Shown piece after piece: positions 1 to 12,481 of a stretch of 64,000 nucleotides of DNA (position 1 is the first letter of the stretch; every line of letters begins with the position of its first letter). Location: NCBI GenBank assembly GCA_917880885.1, contig OU862908.1:56255819-56319818 (forward strand), in the 5' to 3' direction. This DNA is from Limnephilus marmoratus (Eukaryota > Arthropoda > Insecta > Trichoptera > Limnephilidae). The position numbers and the translations under genes are program-made. The notes beneath the pieces are model-generated. The model ran no database searches. It had not been told where the DNA came from and saw nothing but the letters and a program-made list of their open reading frames with translations.

Positions 1-387
1 TAAGATATGCGGAAACAAATACGTCTACTTTCAATATAAATATCAAATTAACTGATTCTGAAATTTACACTTTCTATAACATGGGTCAACAAACAAACTC
101 TGCAAGACTACTACCAGACGTAAGATATCTTTAGCAATCGATACCCAGTCTAAATCATTCGAAACATTTAAAAATCTACAAAATGGTAATTGTACAGAAA
201 ATAATTCATTAAAAGTTATGAAACTAATATGAAAAAAAAATGGTTAAATAGGTTACATTAGGTTAGATTATGGGCTATTTAAAAAAAATCTTAAGTTTCG
301 ACTTTTCAAGGGGTTTTAAAATGTGTTTTGTTGTAATGGCATGGAACCGTAATAAGCGTTTCCCTATTTTCTGTATATTTTTTTTGT

Positions 388-580
388 TTAAAAAAGAAAG
401 ACAAACATTCCCGGGTTACGAATAACCTAACAATATTTGAAAATCTACTACCACCATAGTAAGCTAAAAATGTTGCTTGTGTCGTGATGAAGGACTTAGC
501 CAGCCGAGGAATCGAACATGCGACGCCTGGACGGGACCCAAACACAACGCCAACTCAGCCACTGACCGGTCAAACCATTT
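388..580 (-). repeat. tRNA-derived SINE family 1, copy a
   Basis: The reverse complement has a B-box-like segment (GTTCGATTCC type, here degraded) followed by a body sharing CGTAACCCGGGAATGTTTGT at its 3' end with copies near 29.1, 34.2 and 48.6 kb. Some 5' sequence also matches (GGTCAGTGGCTGAGTTGGC type). Confidence 0.7.
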
Positions 581-780
581 GCCCAAACACGTATCCAAAG
601 GATTTTAACCAGAGTTTCCTCAGCATATTTGAAATAAAAAAAAAAAGTTTCTATCATACATCGCCACTGATCACACTGCTACATGTAGCGATGCGATCAA
701 GTAATACATGCTTTCTATCCTCTGTTACCATGCTGCTGGATCAAGATGAAGTGCTATAACTTGTAAACCGCTAGGCTCTA

Positions 781-831
781 ACATATATTTTTCCACACAC
801 TCGTTGCAAAGTGTGGTGGAAAAATATATTT
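781..831. other. Small near-perfect hairpin
   Basis: ACATATATTTTTCCACACAC pairs with GTGTGGTGGAAAAATATATT around a loop of about 10 nt, leaving a 20-bp stem with one bulge. It could be a MITE remnant or a transcribed stem-loop. Confidence 0.5.
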
Positions 832-1409
832 TTTGTTTTTAATTGAAAAAAAATGTCATCGGACAGCAAAATACATCAACATTTTTCACTCCAAATATTC
901 TCAGGAATCGCTGTTTAAAATCCTTCAGGTACGTGCTGTTACACTCTGAATATATAAAAAAATTGTTTGGAGAATTAACATTCAAAAGTCTATTATGCGA
1001 GTTTTACCAAATTTTATAGGGGAAGCAAAAAAAACTTCCCAGTTTTGTATTTAGATGCGTCAACAAACAACGTTTTAATGAGTTTTGTGCGATATCTGTT
1101 AAACTTATGTACATAGCTGAGACAGGGCCTTGGTTTAAAAAAGAATATTTAGTAAAAAAAAAACATTTTGCTGAAATCTGGCATATAGCCATTTTTGCAA
1201 GTGCAACAATGATATACTTAGCTAATATTATTTAATTTTATATTGTGTAATGCAAATAAGTGCATCTATTTCTTAATAAAAGTGACCTGCTGCAGATTCT
1301 TGCTCTATGTCCAATATTCGGACCAGATTTAAATAGACTATGTATAATTAGGTAGATGTGCATAGAACACAACATAAATGGGAGTGGATAATATATAGGG
1401 TGTCCGAGT

Positions 1410-1630
1410 GTAAAGTGCACAAACTTCTGAGGTAATTCTACACGATAGTACAAGTAAAAAAGTAAAATAACTTTTTTCGAAATCCAACATTTTAAGGTAG
1501 TTTTCGAGTTAAAAATGTGAATTGTTCGTACAGAAAAAATAATATTCTTCTATGAAAAAATATTTTTGTGTGAGAAAAAAGTTATTTATCTTTTATACTT
1601 CTACCATCATGTAGAATTGTGCACTTTTAC
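1410..1630. repeat. Foldback (inverted-repeat) element
   Basis: Arms of about 55 bp. The left arm, from GTGCACAAACTTCTGAGG, is mirrored by the right arm ending TGTAGAATTGTGCAC; both contain ATAACTTTTTT toward the centre. No coding capacity. Confidence 0.6.
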
Positions 1631-1679
1631 CCCTGGACTTAGATATAAAGTACCTCGGCGTTGCCCAGACTTTATACAA

Positions 1680-2189
1680 CAGTGGTTCCCAACCTTTTTC
1701 TGACCCAGGACCATTTGGGACCACAAGCAGTGGCATAATAATAATAATAATTGGATAATTTGTAGAGCGCTGATTTTGTGAAAAATCACTTAGCACAGCG
1801 AGGAGGGAGCGGCGCCCGACAGAGTTTCACCTTCCTTCCACGAGCACAATTCTCTAGCCACCCCCCCCCCCCACCCCCAGGACGGACCAATTTTTATGAA
1901 GTCGAAATTTGTGTTTGTCAACTTTATTGGGGAGGAGGGGGGTGACACCACGTTGTTCGCCCCTACCCGTCCCAAGGTGGGGTGAGGCGAAACGGAATAC
2001 CGTAATGGTCACTGACCACAAGGTACAATAATGATAAACTGAATATTGTTCCGATTTTTTTTATTCAGACTTCTCGACTAGGGACCGCCCGCGTGCTGGC
2101 TAGCTTATTGACCGGTGGACCATCGCGGACCATCTTCTAGCCTCTCGCGAACCACTAGTGGTCCGCGGACCACTGGTTAGGAAACCCTG
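1680..2189. mobile_element. Non-autonomous hAT-type element
   Basis: Starts CAGTGGTTCCCAACC and ends GTCCGCGGACCACTGG...CCCTG, the CAG...CTG ends of hAT elements. It shares long internal stretches in opposite orientation with the element at 40405-40921, which has a perfect 8-bp duplication. The flanking 8-mers here are only loosely similar, so this is the older copy. Confidence 0.7.
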
Positions 2190-2286
2190 CTTTACATAGA
2201 GATTTTCTAAATCAGATGTAGACAGTAATTTTCCTCTTATTTTGAATGTCAAGTGTGCAAAATGTCATCAAAATTCTACTTTAAGG

Positions 2287-2705
2287 AGAGTTCAGACACG
2301 GATATAAAATATAAAAAATCATAGCATGCCAAATAACGCTCTCCATACAATCCCCTCAGACCGTTCACACCTAAGCGGTTTATGCGCAGATTAACTACAG
2401 ACAATACACATCTTACGCCGTAACCGCTCCTGAGGCGTTATGCCAAAAGTTAAGCGCCCCCTCTCCAACGAAAACAGGAGAGGGGGTCTTTTAATTACGG
2501 AGCTGCCTAGACTGGTGGATGACGGATGTCAAGTTGACAGATTCAGTACTAAAAATGTGCATTCCATGGCCGCTTGCTAATTCATCTGACCCCCTCTCCT
2601 ACCATAGGAAGAAATATTGGATAGCGTCGTGTGAAAGGTACAAAACATAAGCGCTCGCGGTTCAACAGATATCTGCTTGCGGTTTATATCCGTGTCTGAA
2701 CAGGG
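2287..2705. mobile_element. MITE with 8-bp target duplication
   Basis: The inverted ends share GTTCAGACACGGATATAAA. The direct repeat CTTTAAGG flanks it (2279-2286 and 2706-2713). It has no coding capacity. The superfamily is uncertain; an 8-bp duplication suits hAT or P. Confidence 0.7.
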
Positions 2706-3168
2706 CTTTAAGGTATTCCACAAAAATTGGAAATCGGAATCCCCACCTTTTTTGGGAAAGGTTCTTGCATTATAATATCACCATTTAGTTCTTAAAAGCA
2801 AAATCTGCTTTGAATGAATAGACCTTTTTACATGGGAGCGCGAATTGCTTGCCACGTTAATAACATATTTGCTAAGGCCAAATGCTCGCCCCGAAAAGAT
2901 TCGCCCCAATTCACGTAGCAATATTTTGTTGCCGTGTTTAGTTAAGACACTTTTACAAATGTTTCATAATTTACTTGCCCCTGTAACCAGCGGCGAGCAG
3001 ACTGGAGAACCGCCCACATTCACTATGTCCATATAATATGTGGGTAAAATGTATAGTCACAAGCTACCATTTTTGGCGTGTTATTTCGAAAAATGTATCG
3101 ATGTTACTTCCGCGCTGTTCAGGACAAGAATGATGACGTCACATATTTTAGATTCAAGCGAGGTTCAC

Positions 3169-3232
3169 TCTCCTCCCCATGGAGCGAGCTGGGTCCAAGG
3201 CGGAGCTCTAGCTGGCTCCATGGGGAGGGGGA
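3169..3232. other. Short GC-rich hairpin
   Basis: TCCTCCCCATGGAGC is mirrored by GCTCCATGGGGAGGG across about 30 bp of spacer, with further complementarity in AGCT. It stands out in an AT-rich surround. A TGACGTCA palindrome lies about 30 bp upstream. Confidence 0.5.
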
Positions 3233-4136
3233 AATAATACGTTTTTATCACTTAGGGCAGGTCCAGATATATTCATATGTCCGTGGGTTCATTAGTAGGA
3301 GATTTTGCATTTGAAAGTAATTTTTATAGGCCATTTTTTCCAGACTTACAAGACTTATTGAAAAAATACTTGATTATTTCCAAGGTCAAGATGTATTCTA
3401 CTCGCAGTATTTAATTGAAGCATTTATAATATTTTTAAGTGACCAAATTTTCAAACCAAAAACACATGATTATTATGATGTTGCATTATTTCACATGACT
3501 TTATCTTACGCTATGGGAGTAGCGGGTGGGTCTAGTTTTTCGAAACGTCGTGTAGGCAGTAACCTTCCTCCCTTTTTGAAGATCAAGTTTGCAAAATTTC
3601 ATCATTCTCAGAATAAAACCGTAGGTTTGCATAAAAATAAACTTACATCGGTACACCTTCTTTATATTACAGATAGATTGAGTTTTGTAAAAAAAATTAA
3701 TGTACAATTCTATAAAAACTTTTTTGTATTCTGTCTCTTTCATTAATAATCAACTATCAGCAATAATTATTATTATTATCAAGGGTAAATTAATGACAGT
3801 ACGTGCTGCAAAGCTTAGTATCGATAAATAAATAAGCTATGATTGCATGCATACCGCTTCATTTCAATTTTTAAAATGAACACACTATTAAATATTAAAT
3901 ATAATAACATAAAGTAACTTTTTATGTATATATGTTTATAATTATTGCAAAGTGATGTAATTAAAGATTACAGGGGCGAACTAGGTGGCAGTTTCCATGT
4001 GAACATGTTTAGTGGGAAAGTTATTTTTTAGTTGCCCAATTATGTTGTTAAATTACTGACTTTGTGGTGAATGTAAAATGAGGCCTAATAATAGGCAAAT
4101 CTTCCCATCTGGTAAAGAATGCTGTTAGTTAAGGCA

Positions 4137-4314
4137 AAGCTAATGGCCCGTACAGACTAGGCTAGTAGTTTAGTCGAGTAGCGAGTATTTTAGTAACTAA
4201 AAATCCAAAAATCTTTAATTTAGTAGTAGGAGCATTTTGGTCAGTCAAGTGGCGAGTTACTCGCTAATCGACTAAATTACTTGCCCAATCAGATCGGGGC
4301 TTTAGTGCCAATCA
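4137..4314. repeat. Short MITE-like inverted repeat
   Basis: The left arm, from GGCCCGTACAGACTAGGC, and the right arm, ending CAATCAGATCGGGGC, are imperfectly complementary over about 45 bp. Both contain TTTAGTCGA/GCGAGTA blocks. No coding capacity. Confidence 0.5.
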
Positions 4315-4700
4315 CTATTTTAGATTAATCTTTACTACGAATCAGTTTACATTACGAATACAAAAAAATTTGCTTTGGAAGTTAAAGCTTTTCCTACTGT
4401 TTCCATTGAGAAGAATTAAAATAAAATTGTTAGTTAATTTATGAAAGTATGAGCATAACAATTAAAAAAAAAAATTTTTCATTAGAAATGTATGAAGGAA
4501 GCAACTTAGAAAAACAACTTTATGGCTAACATTACCTGTGGCAGTTTCCAATGGTTAACTTTTTTCTTGTAAAATTATTCACAAAATAAATAAAAACCAC
4601 TTTTGCGTTTGTGTCGTGACCTCTAGACTCCATTTGCCAAATTATTTTTATGCCAGTTACTTATATTCGTGATTTTCGTGATGACACTACGCACACTAAG

Positions 4701-4830
4701 AACGGGTTGTTTAAAAAAATTAGGACAATTCATAAATTTTTTTTAAGTTAATTTTCATGTTCTGTGTAAGTTCTATTCAAGTTCTGTTATTAAGAATTAT
4801 GAATGGTTCAAATTTTTTAAACAAACTACC
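4701..4830. repeat. Miniature inverted-repeat element
   Basis: About 35-bp arms: the left begins GGGTTGTTTAAAAAAATT and the right ends AATTTTTTAAACAAACTACC. The total length is only 130 bp. A CTAAG motif occurs on both sides. Confidence 0.55.
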
Positions 4831-6701
4831 CTAAGGAAACATACATTTTTGGCTTATGGTGTCCCTTTTAATATTTTGTGCATTTTGTTGATTAATTTGT
4901 TTACACATTTCTCACAAATGCAAATATTTAACCACTCGGACCCATAAGCTTGTTGTCACGATAGATAAAAAAATTATTATTGTACTTAAGTGATTTTAAC
5001 AAACTCCTGTGTGAGTAACAAAGGAACTCAAACAGACTTACTATATTTTATGGAAGTATTTCAAATGGAGCAGAAACACTTAATCACTAACATAACGAAC
5101 AAGACACTGGACATTATTATTAGTAATTTTGACTTAAAAGTGTTCAAATCTTTGTACTCACTTGTTAGTGAAGATTCATACCATCCATCTTTATGTATAG
5201 AAATCGCAATCAACGAAATGAAATCTTATTGTCAGAAAGCATTATTCAACGACAACAGAAATTGTGTTAAGCATGGATGGAACCTTGAATGTGGTGATTT
5301 CGAACAGTTTTATTTCAAACTAAATTCTCAAGACTGGAAACCTTTGTTAAAACTTGAAGATATATAGCAGTAGATTATTTTTATAGTGTAATTTATGATC
5401 TTTTTGACATGTTTTTTAAAAGAAAGCGTTTACCTAGCTCGGAAAGAAAATACTCGAAATGGTTTAATGGTGAGATTCTTAGGGACTTGAAAAAGAAAGA
5501 CAAATATCACACAAACTGGAAGCGCACCGGATCGGTAGGAGATCGGGAAATGTTTTGTTTTCTAAGATCCAAAATCAAACGTTGTATAAATATTGCATAC
5601 AAGGAGTGTATAAAAAATATCGAAAACAATGTCAAAAGTTATCCGAAATCCTTCTGGAAATTTGTTTCCGGAAAGAAAAAAGACGGTGGGATTATAAACC
5701 AAGTATCATGGAACGGACATACATGTACAGGGCCCGATATTCCGGAAGCATTTGCAGAATACTTTAAGTCTGTATATGGCGAACAAAGTGCTGAATTTGA
5801 CTCCTATACTCCCGGAGGTTACTCTTCATTAGCTCATAATATAGACATGATACGTGTGCACAAAAATGATTTCCTAGTGGCAGTCAAAAAACTTAAACCA
5901 AAAAAATCTGTCGGACCAGATTTTATTAATACAATTATTTTGAAGGGATATGCCGAAACATTAATGTCACCTCTCTTACATATATTTAATATTTCTCTAA
6001 ATTCGGGTAAATTCCCCGACCGTTGGAAAATATCTAAGGTCATGCCCCTACACAAAAGCGGCGATAAATCAAATGTATTGAACTATAGACCTGTGGCGAT
6101 TCTTTCAGCACCGGCCAAATTATTTGAACTTATTATACATAAACACATCTATAGTAAAGTAGAACCTTTTCTCATAAATCAGCAGCATGGGTTTAGAGAA
6201 GGCAGATCCACAACGACCAACTTAATGATTTTCACGGATTATGTCGCAAATACATTGGATAACAACGAACAAGTAGATGTATCGTATAATGATTTTGCTA
6301 AAGCTTTTGATAAAGTAGATCACCTCATATTACTAAAAAAGCTTGAAAATTTTGGTCTCTCATATAGAATGCTTCTGTTCTTCCACAATTATTTATCTAA
6401 CAGAAAACAATACGTAGTTTATGGGAAGTTTGCTTCAAAACCTTACTTCACAAACTCTGGGGTCCCGCAAGGATCTAATTTAGGACCTCTATTATTTTCT
6501 ATGTTTATAAATGATATAGCTCTGTTTATAAATTTTTTTGTTATTTGCTGACCATATTAAACTTTATACCAATATAATGTCGAAAGCAGATTCTATTAGT
6601 TTACAAACCGATATCGACGGAATCGTAGAATGGAGTAATCGGAATAAATTCTATTTTAACAGCGGAAAATGTACAATTATGTGCTATACATGGGCTAGGA
6701 G

Positions 6702-6990
6702 CAGTGGCGGCTCGTGACTTTTGGGTGTGCTAGGGTGCTAATATTAAAAAAATGGCATCATGGATGTTGTCGTATGCGAAAAATAATATTTTTTTTTTTT
6801 TCAAAAATCGGTGTTTTGTATGAAGATTTTTCAGGAAATCGGTGCGGCGCACCGCCAAACTGAAACTTTCTGAAATTTTTCATACAAAAAACTGATTTTC
6901 AAAAAAAAAAAATTTTTTTTCGGCTACAACAACATCAATAAAACCATTTTTTTTAATATCAGCACACCCAAAAGTCATGAGCCGCCACTG
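6702..6990. mobile_element. hAT-type MITE inserted in LINE A
   Basis: Ends CAGTGGCGGCTCGTGACTTT and the complementary AGTCATGAGCCGCCACTG; it folds over most of its length. A perfect 8-bp duplication GCTAGGAG lies at 6694-6701 and 6991-6998. Removing the element plus one repeat restores the LINE reading frame (CYTWARSTLYYNYKM, compare CYTKANKTIYYNYKM in LINE B). Confidence 0.92.
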
Positions 6991-7522
6991 GCTAGGAGTA
7001 CTCTATATTATAACTACAAAATGTCTGGTACCTCGTGAAAACATATTTCACAAATGAGGGATTTAGGAATCACTTTTGACACACACCTGACATTCCGTTC
7101 TCATATCGATTCGGTGTGCAACTCTGCGATGCGAATGCTAGGCTTTGTAATCTGCAATGCAAAATCTTTTTCCAACACAGCTGTCATAAAAATGCTCTAC
7201 TTCACTCTGGTTCGCAGCATTCTCGAGAGTGGATCAGTAATATGGGGATCGAAGATGCCCTCTACTCAAATGATGTTGAAAAGGTGCAAAAAAAGTTCAT
7301 GCGGTACCTGTACATGCGAGAGTTTGGGTACTACCCTTTGTTGTATCCCTCTGATTTTCTCGCGGGAATGCTGGGACTAAATCGTCTCGACGTGAGGAGA
7401 AAAATTGCAATGGTGCTAGTAGAACACAAGCTGCTAAACGGGCACATTAGCAATCCTGATGTTCTGGAAAGGATTTCACTTTATGTCCCCGATAACTTCA
7501 CCAGAGCAAGGCAACACAGACT

Positions 7523-7954
7523 GGTAAATTTTTGAGATCGCTGGCAATGGTTAATACGCACTTTTTTTTGAAAAAATCTTTTGATTCACCTTAATTACAT
7601 TAAAAGACAACTATTTGCATTGGGGGAAGTGGAAAATATTTTTGTGTAACATGGTTTGTGATACAAAAGAAAGTGCCCCTTTATAACGCCTACTCGCGTC
7701 AAGGCAAGAAAAACATCCCAGTTTTCAAGTAGTTTAGCGGCTACGCTAGGTTTGTGTAACATGGTTTGTGATTCTGGCGTACAATCTCACAAGACGAAAG
7801 CTAATTTTAATTTTACGTTATCGAAATTTAGAATGATATATTTTCCACTTCCCCCAATGCAAATAGTTGTCTTTTAATGTAATTAAGGTGAATAAAAAGG
7901 TTTTTTTTTTAAAAAGTGCATATTAACCGTTGCCAGCGATCCCCAAAAATTAAT
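7523..7954. mobile_element. Long-TIR MITE inserted in LINE A
   Basis: Direct repeat CACAGACT at 7515-7522 and 7955-7962. The arms are over 100 bp long and share TTTTTGRGRATCGCTGGCAA, GACAACTATTTGCATTGGGG and other blocks. Its centre holds two copies of GTGTAACATGGTTTGTG and one CGCTAGG block, also found in the minisatellite at 27216-27452. Excision restores the LINE frame (RARQHRL...FPRGRTN). Confidence 0.88.
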
Positions 7955-8221
7955 CACAGACTTTTTACCTTTCCTAGAGGCAGGACCAACCTACCAATGG
8001 TCATGCCTCTAAGGAGAATGACCTCACTATTAAACCTTTCTTCTGAAATTGACATTTTTCAATCGAACTACAATCATTTCAAGAGCGAAATAAAGGTATT
8101 CTTTAGCACCTGTCATTATTAATGTACCTATATAATTAATGTATTACACTATTAACTAAAAATTGTGAAATGTAATTGGATATATATGTTAACTGTTTTT
8201 CACAATAAAAAATAAATAAAT

Positions 8222-10229
8222 AAATAACATTACCAGACGTATGTATGACGTATGAGGCGTACCTGATTTATTAATTTGCTAACATGTATACGGATTCCCA
8301 ACCTATGGTTCATTGTTTTTCTAGAGGTTGTCAACTGCTAAACAGGTATACTAAAAAAAATATTTATGAAATTTTCATTTTTCGGTGTCTCGATGATTGA
8401 ATAATATCATTATTATGGCTGCCAAATATAATAACCTGTAAAAAAACTATCTTTAGAAGTTTCTTGGTTACTATAAAAGGAGGTCGCAAAAAAGTCCCAC
8501 AAAATAATATATCCATTATATTATAAATTAATGGAAAATGTATATCTGTCAAAAAGCACACACGCATTATATTATACAAAAATACAAAAAAAAAAAAAAA
8601 AACCGGGCCCACTTTCATTACTAGTTCACATCTGTATTAATATGATTTTTAAATATTTTATCAGTATTATCTATTGTGGTAATGCTAAATAAACCATGGA
8701 TAAGTAAGATAGCAAATAAGTTCCAGCTACTTAAGATTATATTGTTAGAATATTATCATTAGCACAGATTTTTATAATTCAGTTTCTCTAGACGATTGCA
8801 ATTGCATAGATGTTCTTTGCATCCACTTTATTATTTTGGTTACTCTAAAATTTGTTCAATAAAAGAATGAAATAAAAAAGAATAGGAAAATGTACTGAAA
8901 ACATGTGAGTACAAATAAAGATATTTAGTGCATTTTCTATTATTATTTTTAATTTCTGATCCTTATTTCAAGTTTTACTTACCAGACGCTACCAGTTACA
9001 CTTACCACTGACAGCTCCATTGTAACGTCTCGGTCTTTCTCATAAAAATTATGCATTATTCAGAAAGACAAGTTACAATGGAGCTCTCAGTCGTAGAATA
9101 ATATGTTTATTTTTACAATATCCACTGCTTTTGCAACTTTCTAAAAACTTGGTTTCATCCATCGTTGAAATATTTATTTTTAGAAGTAAAAAACCAACAC
9201 TGAATTTGGGTCGACCCAAGAACACGTGTTAATGCTAATGGACCAAGTTAAGCCTTCGCTATCCGAATTTCTTACATACCTCCCTTAAACATTTTTAAGC
9301 TCTTAAAAAATGTATTTTATTTTTGAAGATAATATTTCGCCGAAATGCAAATTATATAAAATTCCCTCGATATAAAAAAAACGCAAAGTATGCTCTGAAA
9401 ATTATTATTAACACGTTTGATTCAGTTATTTTACAAGTTATAGTTGTGAAAAAAAATCACAATGTTTCTTTAAATGATACTTAAGATACCTTCCACGAGA
9501 TTTTTGCTCTATTTTAAATGTGTTTTATTAAACATTTTCGAATCGATTTTATCGCTTTAAATATTGCTCCTCTAACATTTGTAATTACCTATCTCTCCAT
9601 CTTCTTCTTTATGAGCGCGGATGCGGCACCTTAAGGGTCAAGGGTAGGAATAATAGACAAAAATGTATTTTGAATTATTATGAAAAAATTATGGTTGGCT
9701 ATTTCTTTCAAGATTAAATTTATGCTATTTATATTTTTAATTGCTACACGGAGACATTGGACTAACTTCATTATTTTTGTATTAAATAATTTATTTTAAA
9801 TTTTGAAAGTATCTCTATAGTAGGTTGTCTATGATAATGATTTTTGTGACTAATGATGATCTCTATGACTTGATTTTTGTGTAAAGGTAAAAAATATGCA
9901 TCTTATAATTTGTAGCTACGAAAAATATTTACATATTATGTTGGAATAAAATACTTTGTATGCAGGTACACTTTTCAGTGCAAAGAGAGTAATGCACCTT
10001 AACACCTTCATAACGCAGACAGAAAAGTCCATAATTCTCAGTACTAAGTACGAGGAACTTTATACAAAATCCCCATTGATCTTTTGCAGAAATAATGATT
10101 GATCCATGATATTATACAAATAATAAGATAAGATTTGAATGATTGAACAGTCGTGAAAAGCCGTTATAAAAAGCCCAGTCTGAGTAGCTCAAGAAAAGAA
10201 AATTAAACTACATAATTTATTTATTGCAG
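8222..10229. other. Intergenic region upstream of IPMK
   Basis: AT-rich. Apart from the hairpin at 9007-9093, I recognise no gene or repeat. The IPMK promoter and any 5' non-coding exon should lie here, ahead of the splice acceptor at 10227-10229, but none could be placed. Confidence 0.5.
9007..9093. other. Hairpin of about 87 bp
   Basis: TGACAGCTCCATTGTAAC is mirrored by GTTACAATGGAGCTCTCA, with inner complementarity GGTCTTTCTCATAA / TTATTCAGAAAGAC. The length and loop are of pre-miRNA size, but a MITE remnant is equally possible. Confidence 0.55.
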
Positions 10230-12067
10230 GATTAATAATGCGCCTATGAGCAAAGGGAAGGCGGCTTTTCGCAAGCAGAGGTCTATTTCCCACACTTCCC
10301 TCACCACACACTCCCGCAATGAGGCCATCAGCAGGCACCTATCAGCCTCCGTCAGCACCGACTATTTCACCATTAACGAAGAGTTCCAACAACTTGAGCA
10401 CCAAGTTGCTGGTCATCAATTCATCGATGGAGAAGATTCTATAGGTTGGTTTCTGTACAGAAAGATTTCTTTGACATCAATCTTACCAAAAGCGATTTCT
10501 TATACTTAAAATTTAGTTTTTTCATTGCAGGACTGCTGAAATGCAAAAATGGTACAATTTTAAAACCGGTGTCAAAGCCAGATGTTGGATTACGAGAAGT
10601 CAACTTTTACAATCAATTGCAAACGACAAAAGATCCGGCGCTGATAGAATTGAAGGAATACACATCAAATTTCTTCGGTACGAGAATAATCAATGTCAAC
10701 CAGAGAAAAGTGGAATTTATCATTTTAGAAAATTTACTGGAAGGAATTGCAGAACCATGCGTTATTGACATAAAGATTGGGAGGCAGACTTGGGACCCCT
10801 CAGCGACGCAGGACAAAATTGAAAGAGAGCAGAAGAAATATACGCAGTGCAAAAATGATGTCGGTTTTTGCATACCAGGCTTTCAGGTTCATAAACTTAC
10901 AACTGGAAGATTACATAAATACAATAAAGAATATGGGAAAAAACTTAATGGAGACACAGCAGTTGAAGGTGAGTTTGAATACATTCAATAGCATGCCCCA
11001 CACGCCCACTTCGGAGCGATCGATTCCCGTGCCACTTCAGGCCGCCGCGCAGAAAAGTCTCACAGTGAACTGCACTGTAAACCTATCGGTCTTTACTTTT
11101 CTACGCGGCGGCTTGAAAGTGAGAGGTGCTAATATGTAAGCTTTTCAAGGGGATATGTTTATAATTGTCAGTTTTAAATCAATAGAAGTTGTTTTGCAGC
11201 CCTGAAAATATTTCTCAACAGTGACGCGAATGGAAACATCAATAGAGAACTGCTGATGCAGCTGCTAACCTTTCTGTGGAAAATACAAAAGTGGGCCAAG
11301 AGCCAGAGAGCTGTTAAATTGTACTCCACCTCTCTGCTGATGATCTACGACTTCAGGGTGCTCAAGAAATATCTAAATCTTGAAACGAGGTTGGTAATTT
11401 CAACTAACTTTATCAGATAAAGGAACTAATTCTAGTATGAGAAGAAGGCAACAACGAATTTGTCAATAATATTCTTTAGCCATCAGTCGCGAGTCAACCT
11501 GACGTTCTCTGTGTGATTAGTTTACAAAAAATCAGCAATTTGCAGGAGAGATATAGAGCTTTTAAATTAAATTATTTCCTTTTTTCCAGCTCGAATGTAC
11601 GTCCCCCCAGACCCAAAAGTTTAAACTTGAGAAAAGTGTCCTTCATCTCCCCTGAAAGTTATTCCGGTGACGTAACTAGCAGCTTCAGTGGTCAGATTTC
11701 TCCCATGGGACCAATATTAACTTCCTTCCCCACCGTGTCTAAGCCGCTAACTGCCTACGACACACCCAAGAGTGGTATTGTGGATGATAAGCAAACTACA
11801 TGGCAAAGAACATTCAACAGCATGAGGAGAAGTAATTCATACAGCATTAATTACGGGGATTACTTGTCAAGAGTGAAGCAGGACTACGCCTCTTCTTTAG
11901 CAGAGTTGAACGGAGATGTTAAAAAGGACGAGCAATGGTGCGCTGTTAAAGTCATTGACTTTGCCCACGCATACCCCAATACAGACCAGACTGCAGACAC
12001 TAACTACATTGAAGGAATTGATAATATTATTAATATATTTGAAAATTTTCTCAATGCTCCAAGGTGA
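10230..12067 (+). CDS. Ipmk: Inositol polyphosphate multikinase (IPMK), four coding exons
   Basis: Coding exons are 10230-10444 (start codon at 10246), 10531-10968, 11200-11389 and 11590-12067. All have GT-AG borders and compatible phases, giving 434 residues. Seen: HQVAGH at residues 52-57, an ATP-site lysine in ILKPV (K78), the family signature PxxxDxKxG as PCVIDIKIG (142-150), the STSLL motif (255-259) and IDF (398-400) close to the C-terminus. Family knowledge: IPMK phosphorylates inositol phosphates (IP3 to IP5) and PIP2 in nucleus and cytoplasm. Residues of roughly 270-390 form a Ser/Pro-rich insertion before the last catalytic segment, as is common in this family. The frame is open for five codons 5' of the chosen ATG back to the splice acceptor, so an upstream coding exon cannot be excluded; an out-of-frame ATG lies at 10238. 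Intron 2 consists largely of a degraded hairpin MITE. Confidence 0.95.
10992..11133. mobile_element. Degraded hairpin MITE in IPMK intron 2
   Basis: A diverged copy of the element at 44585-44756. It shares CACTTCGGAGCGA, CCACTTCAGGCCGCCGC and GCAGAAAAGTCTCACA, but has lost most of its right arm. It makes up much of the 231-bp intron. Confidence 0.8.
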
Positions 12068-12481
12068 CCATGTAAAGGTTAAACCTGATGCGATATTAGA
12101 CAACATATCAAAACATTCCGTTCGCCGGGTGACTATGATATTCCAATGTTTGTGGATTTAGATAAAAATAATGATATTATACCAGATGATTGATGTCTTT
12201 TTCTGTCACTTCGTAATAGGATAACTTGTAATAATAATATATTCTGACAATATGAAATGTCCCCTTCCAGGATAGAAATGTGCCAAGTGTATTAGGCATC
12301 TAAGTAAAACTAAAACGGCCAAGTAAAACTAAAATATGTACTTATTTTTAGAAATCTGTTCCTACAGTAACAGGTATATCCAATTGTTTAAAGAATGCAT
12401 GTGATATCCAAATGAACTATGTAATAATATTATATTTTTATATCCATAATGCCTATTATATTACATACCATTTCATATTGT

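Larger units (their letters stand above)
4980..8220 (+). pseudogene. Broken CR1/jockey-like LINE (LINE A), interrupted by two MITEs
   Basis: Endonuclease C-terminal remnant at 4990-5367 (with a DSYHPSL segment). The reverse transcriptase frame at 5409-6551 has KPKKSVGPD, LNYRPVAILS, QHGFREGRST, the AFDKVDH block and NSGVPQGSNLGPLLF. Further RT and C-terminal coding continues at 6552-6693, 6999-7514 and 7963-8122 in changing frames. The tail is (AAATA)n at about 8205-8220. The frame breaks show it is dead. Its sequence is close to LINE B (19552-20782), whose uninterrupted copy confirms that the two internal blocks are insertions. Confidence 0.88.

Noticed and set aside
7260..7380. Frame change in LINE A near 7285 as a programmed frameshift
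   Set aside because: The element has many unrelated breaks; simple decay explains it.
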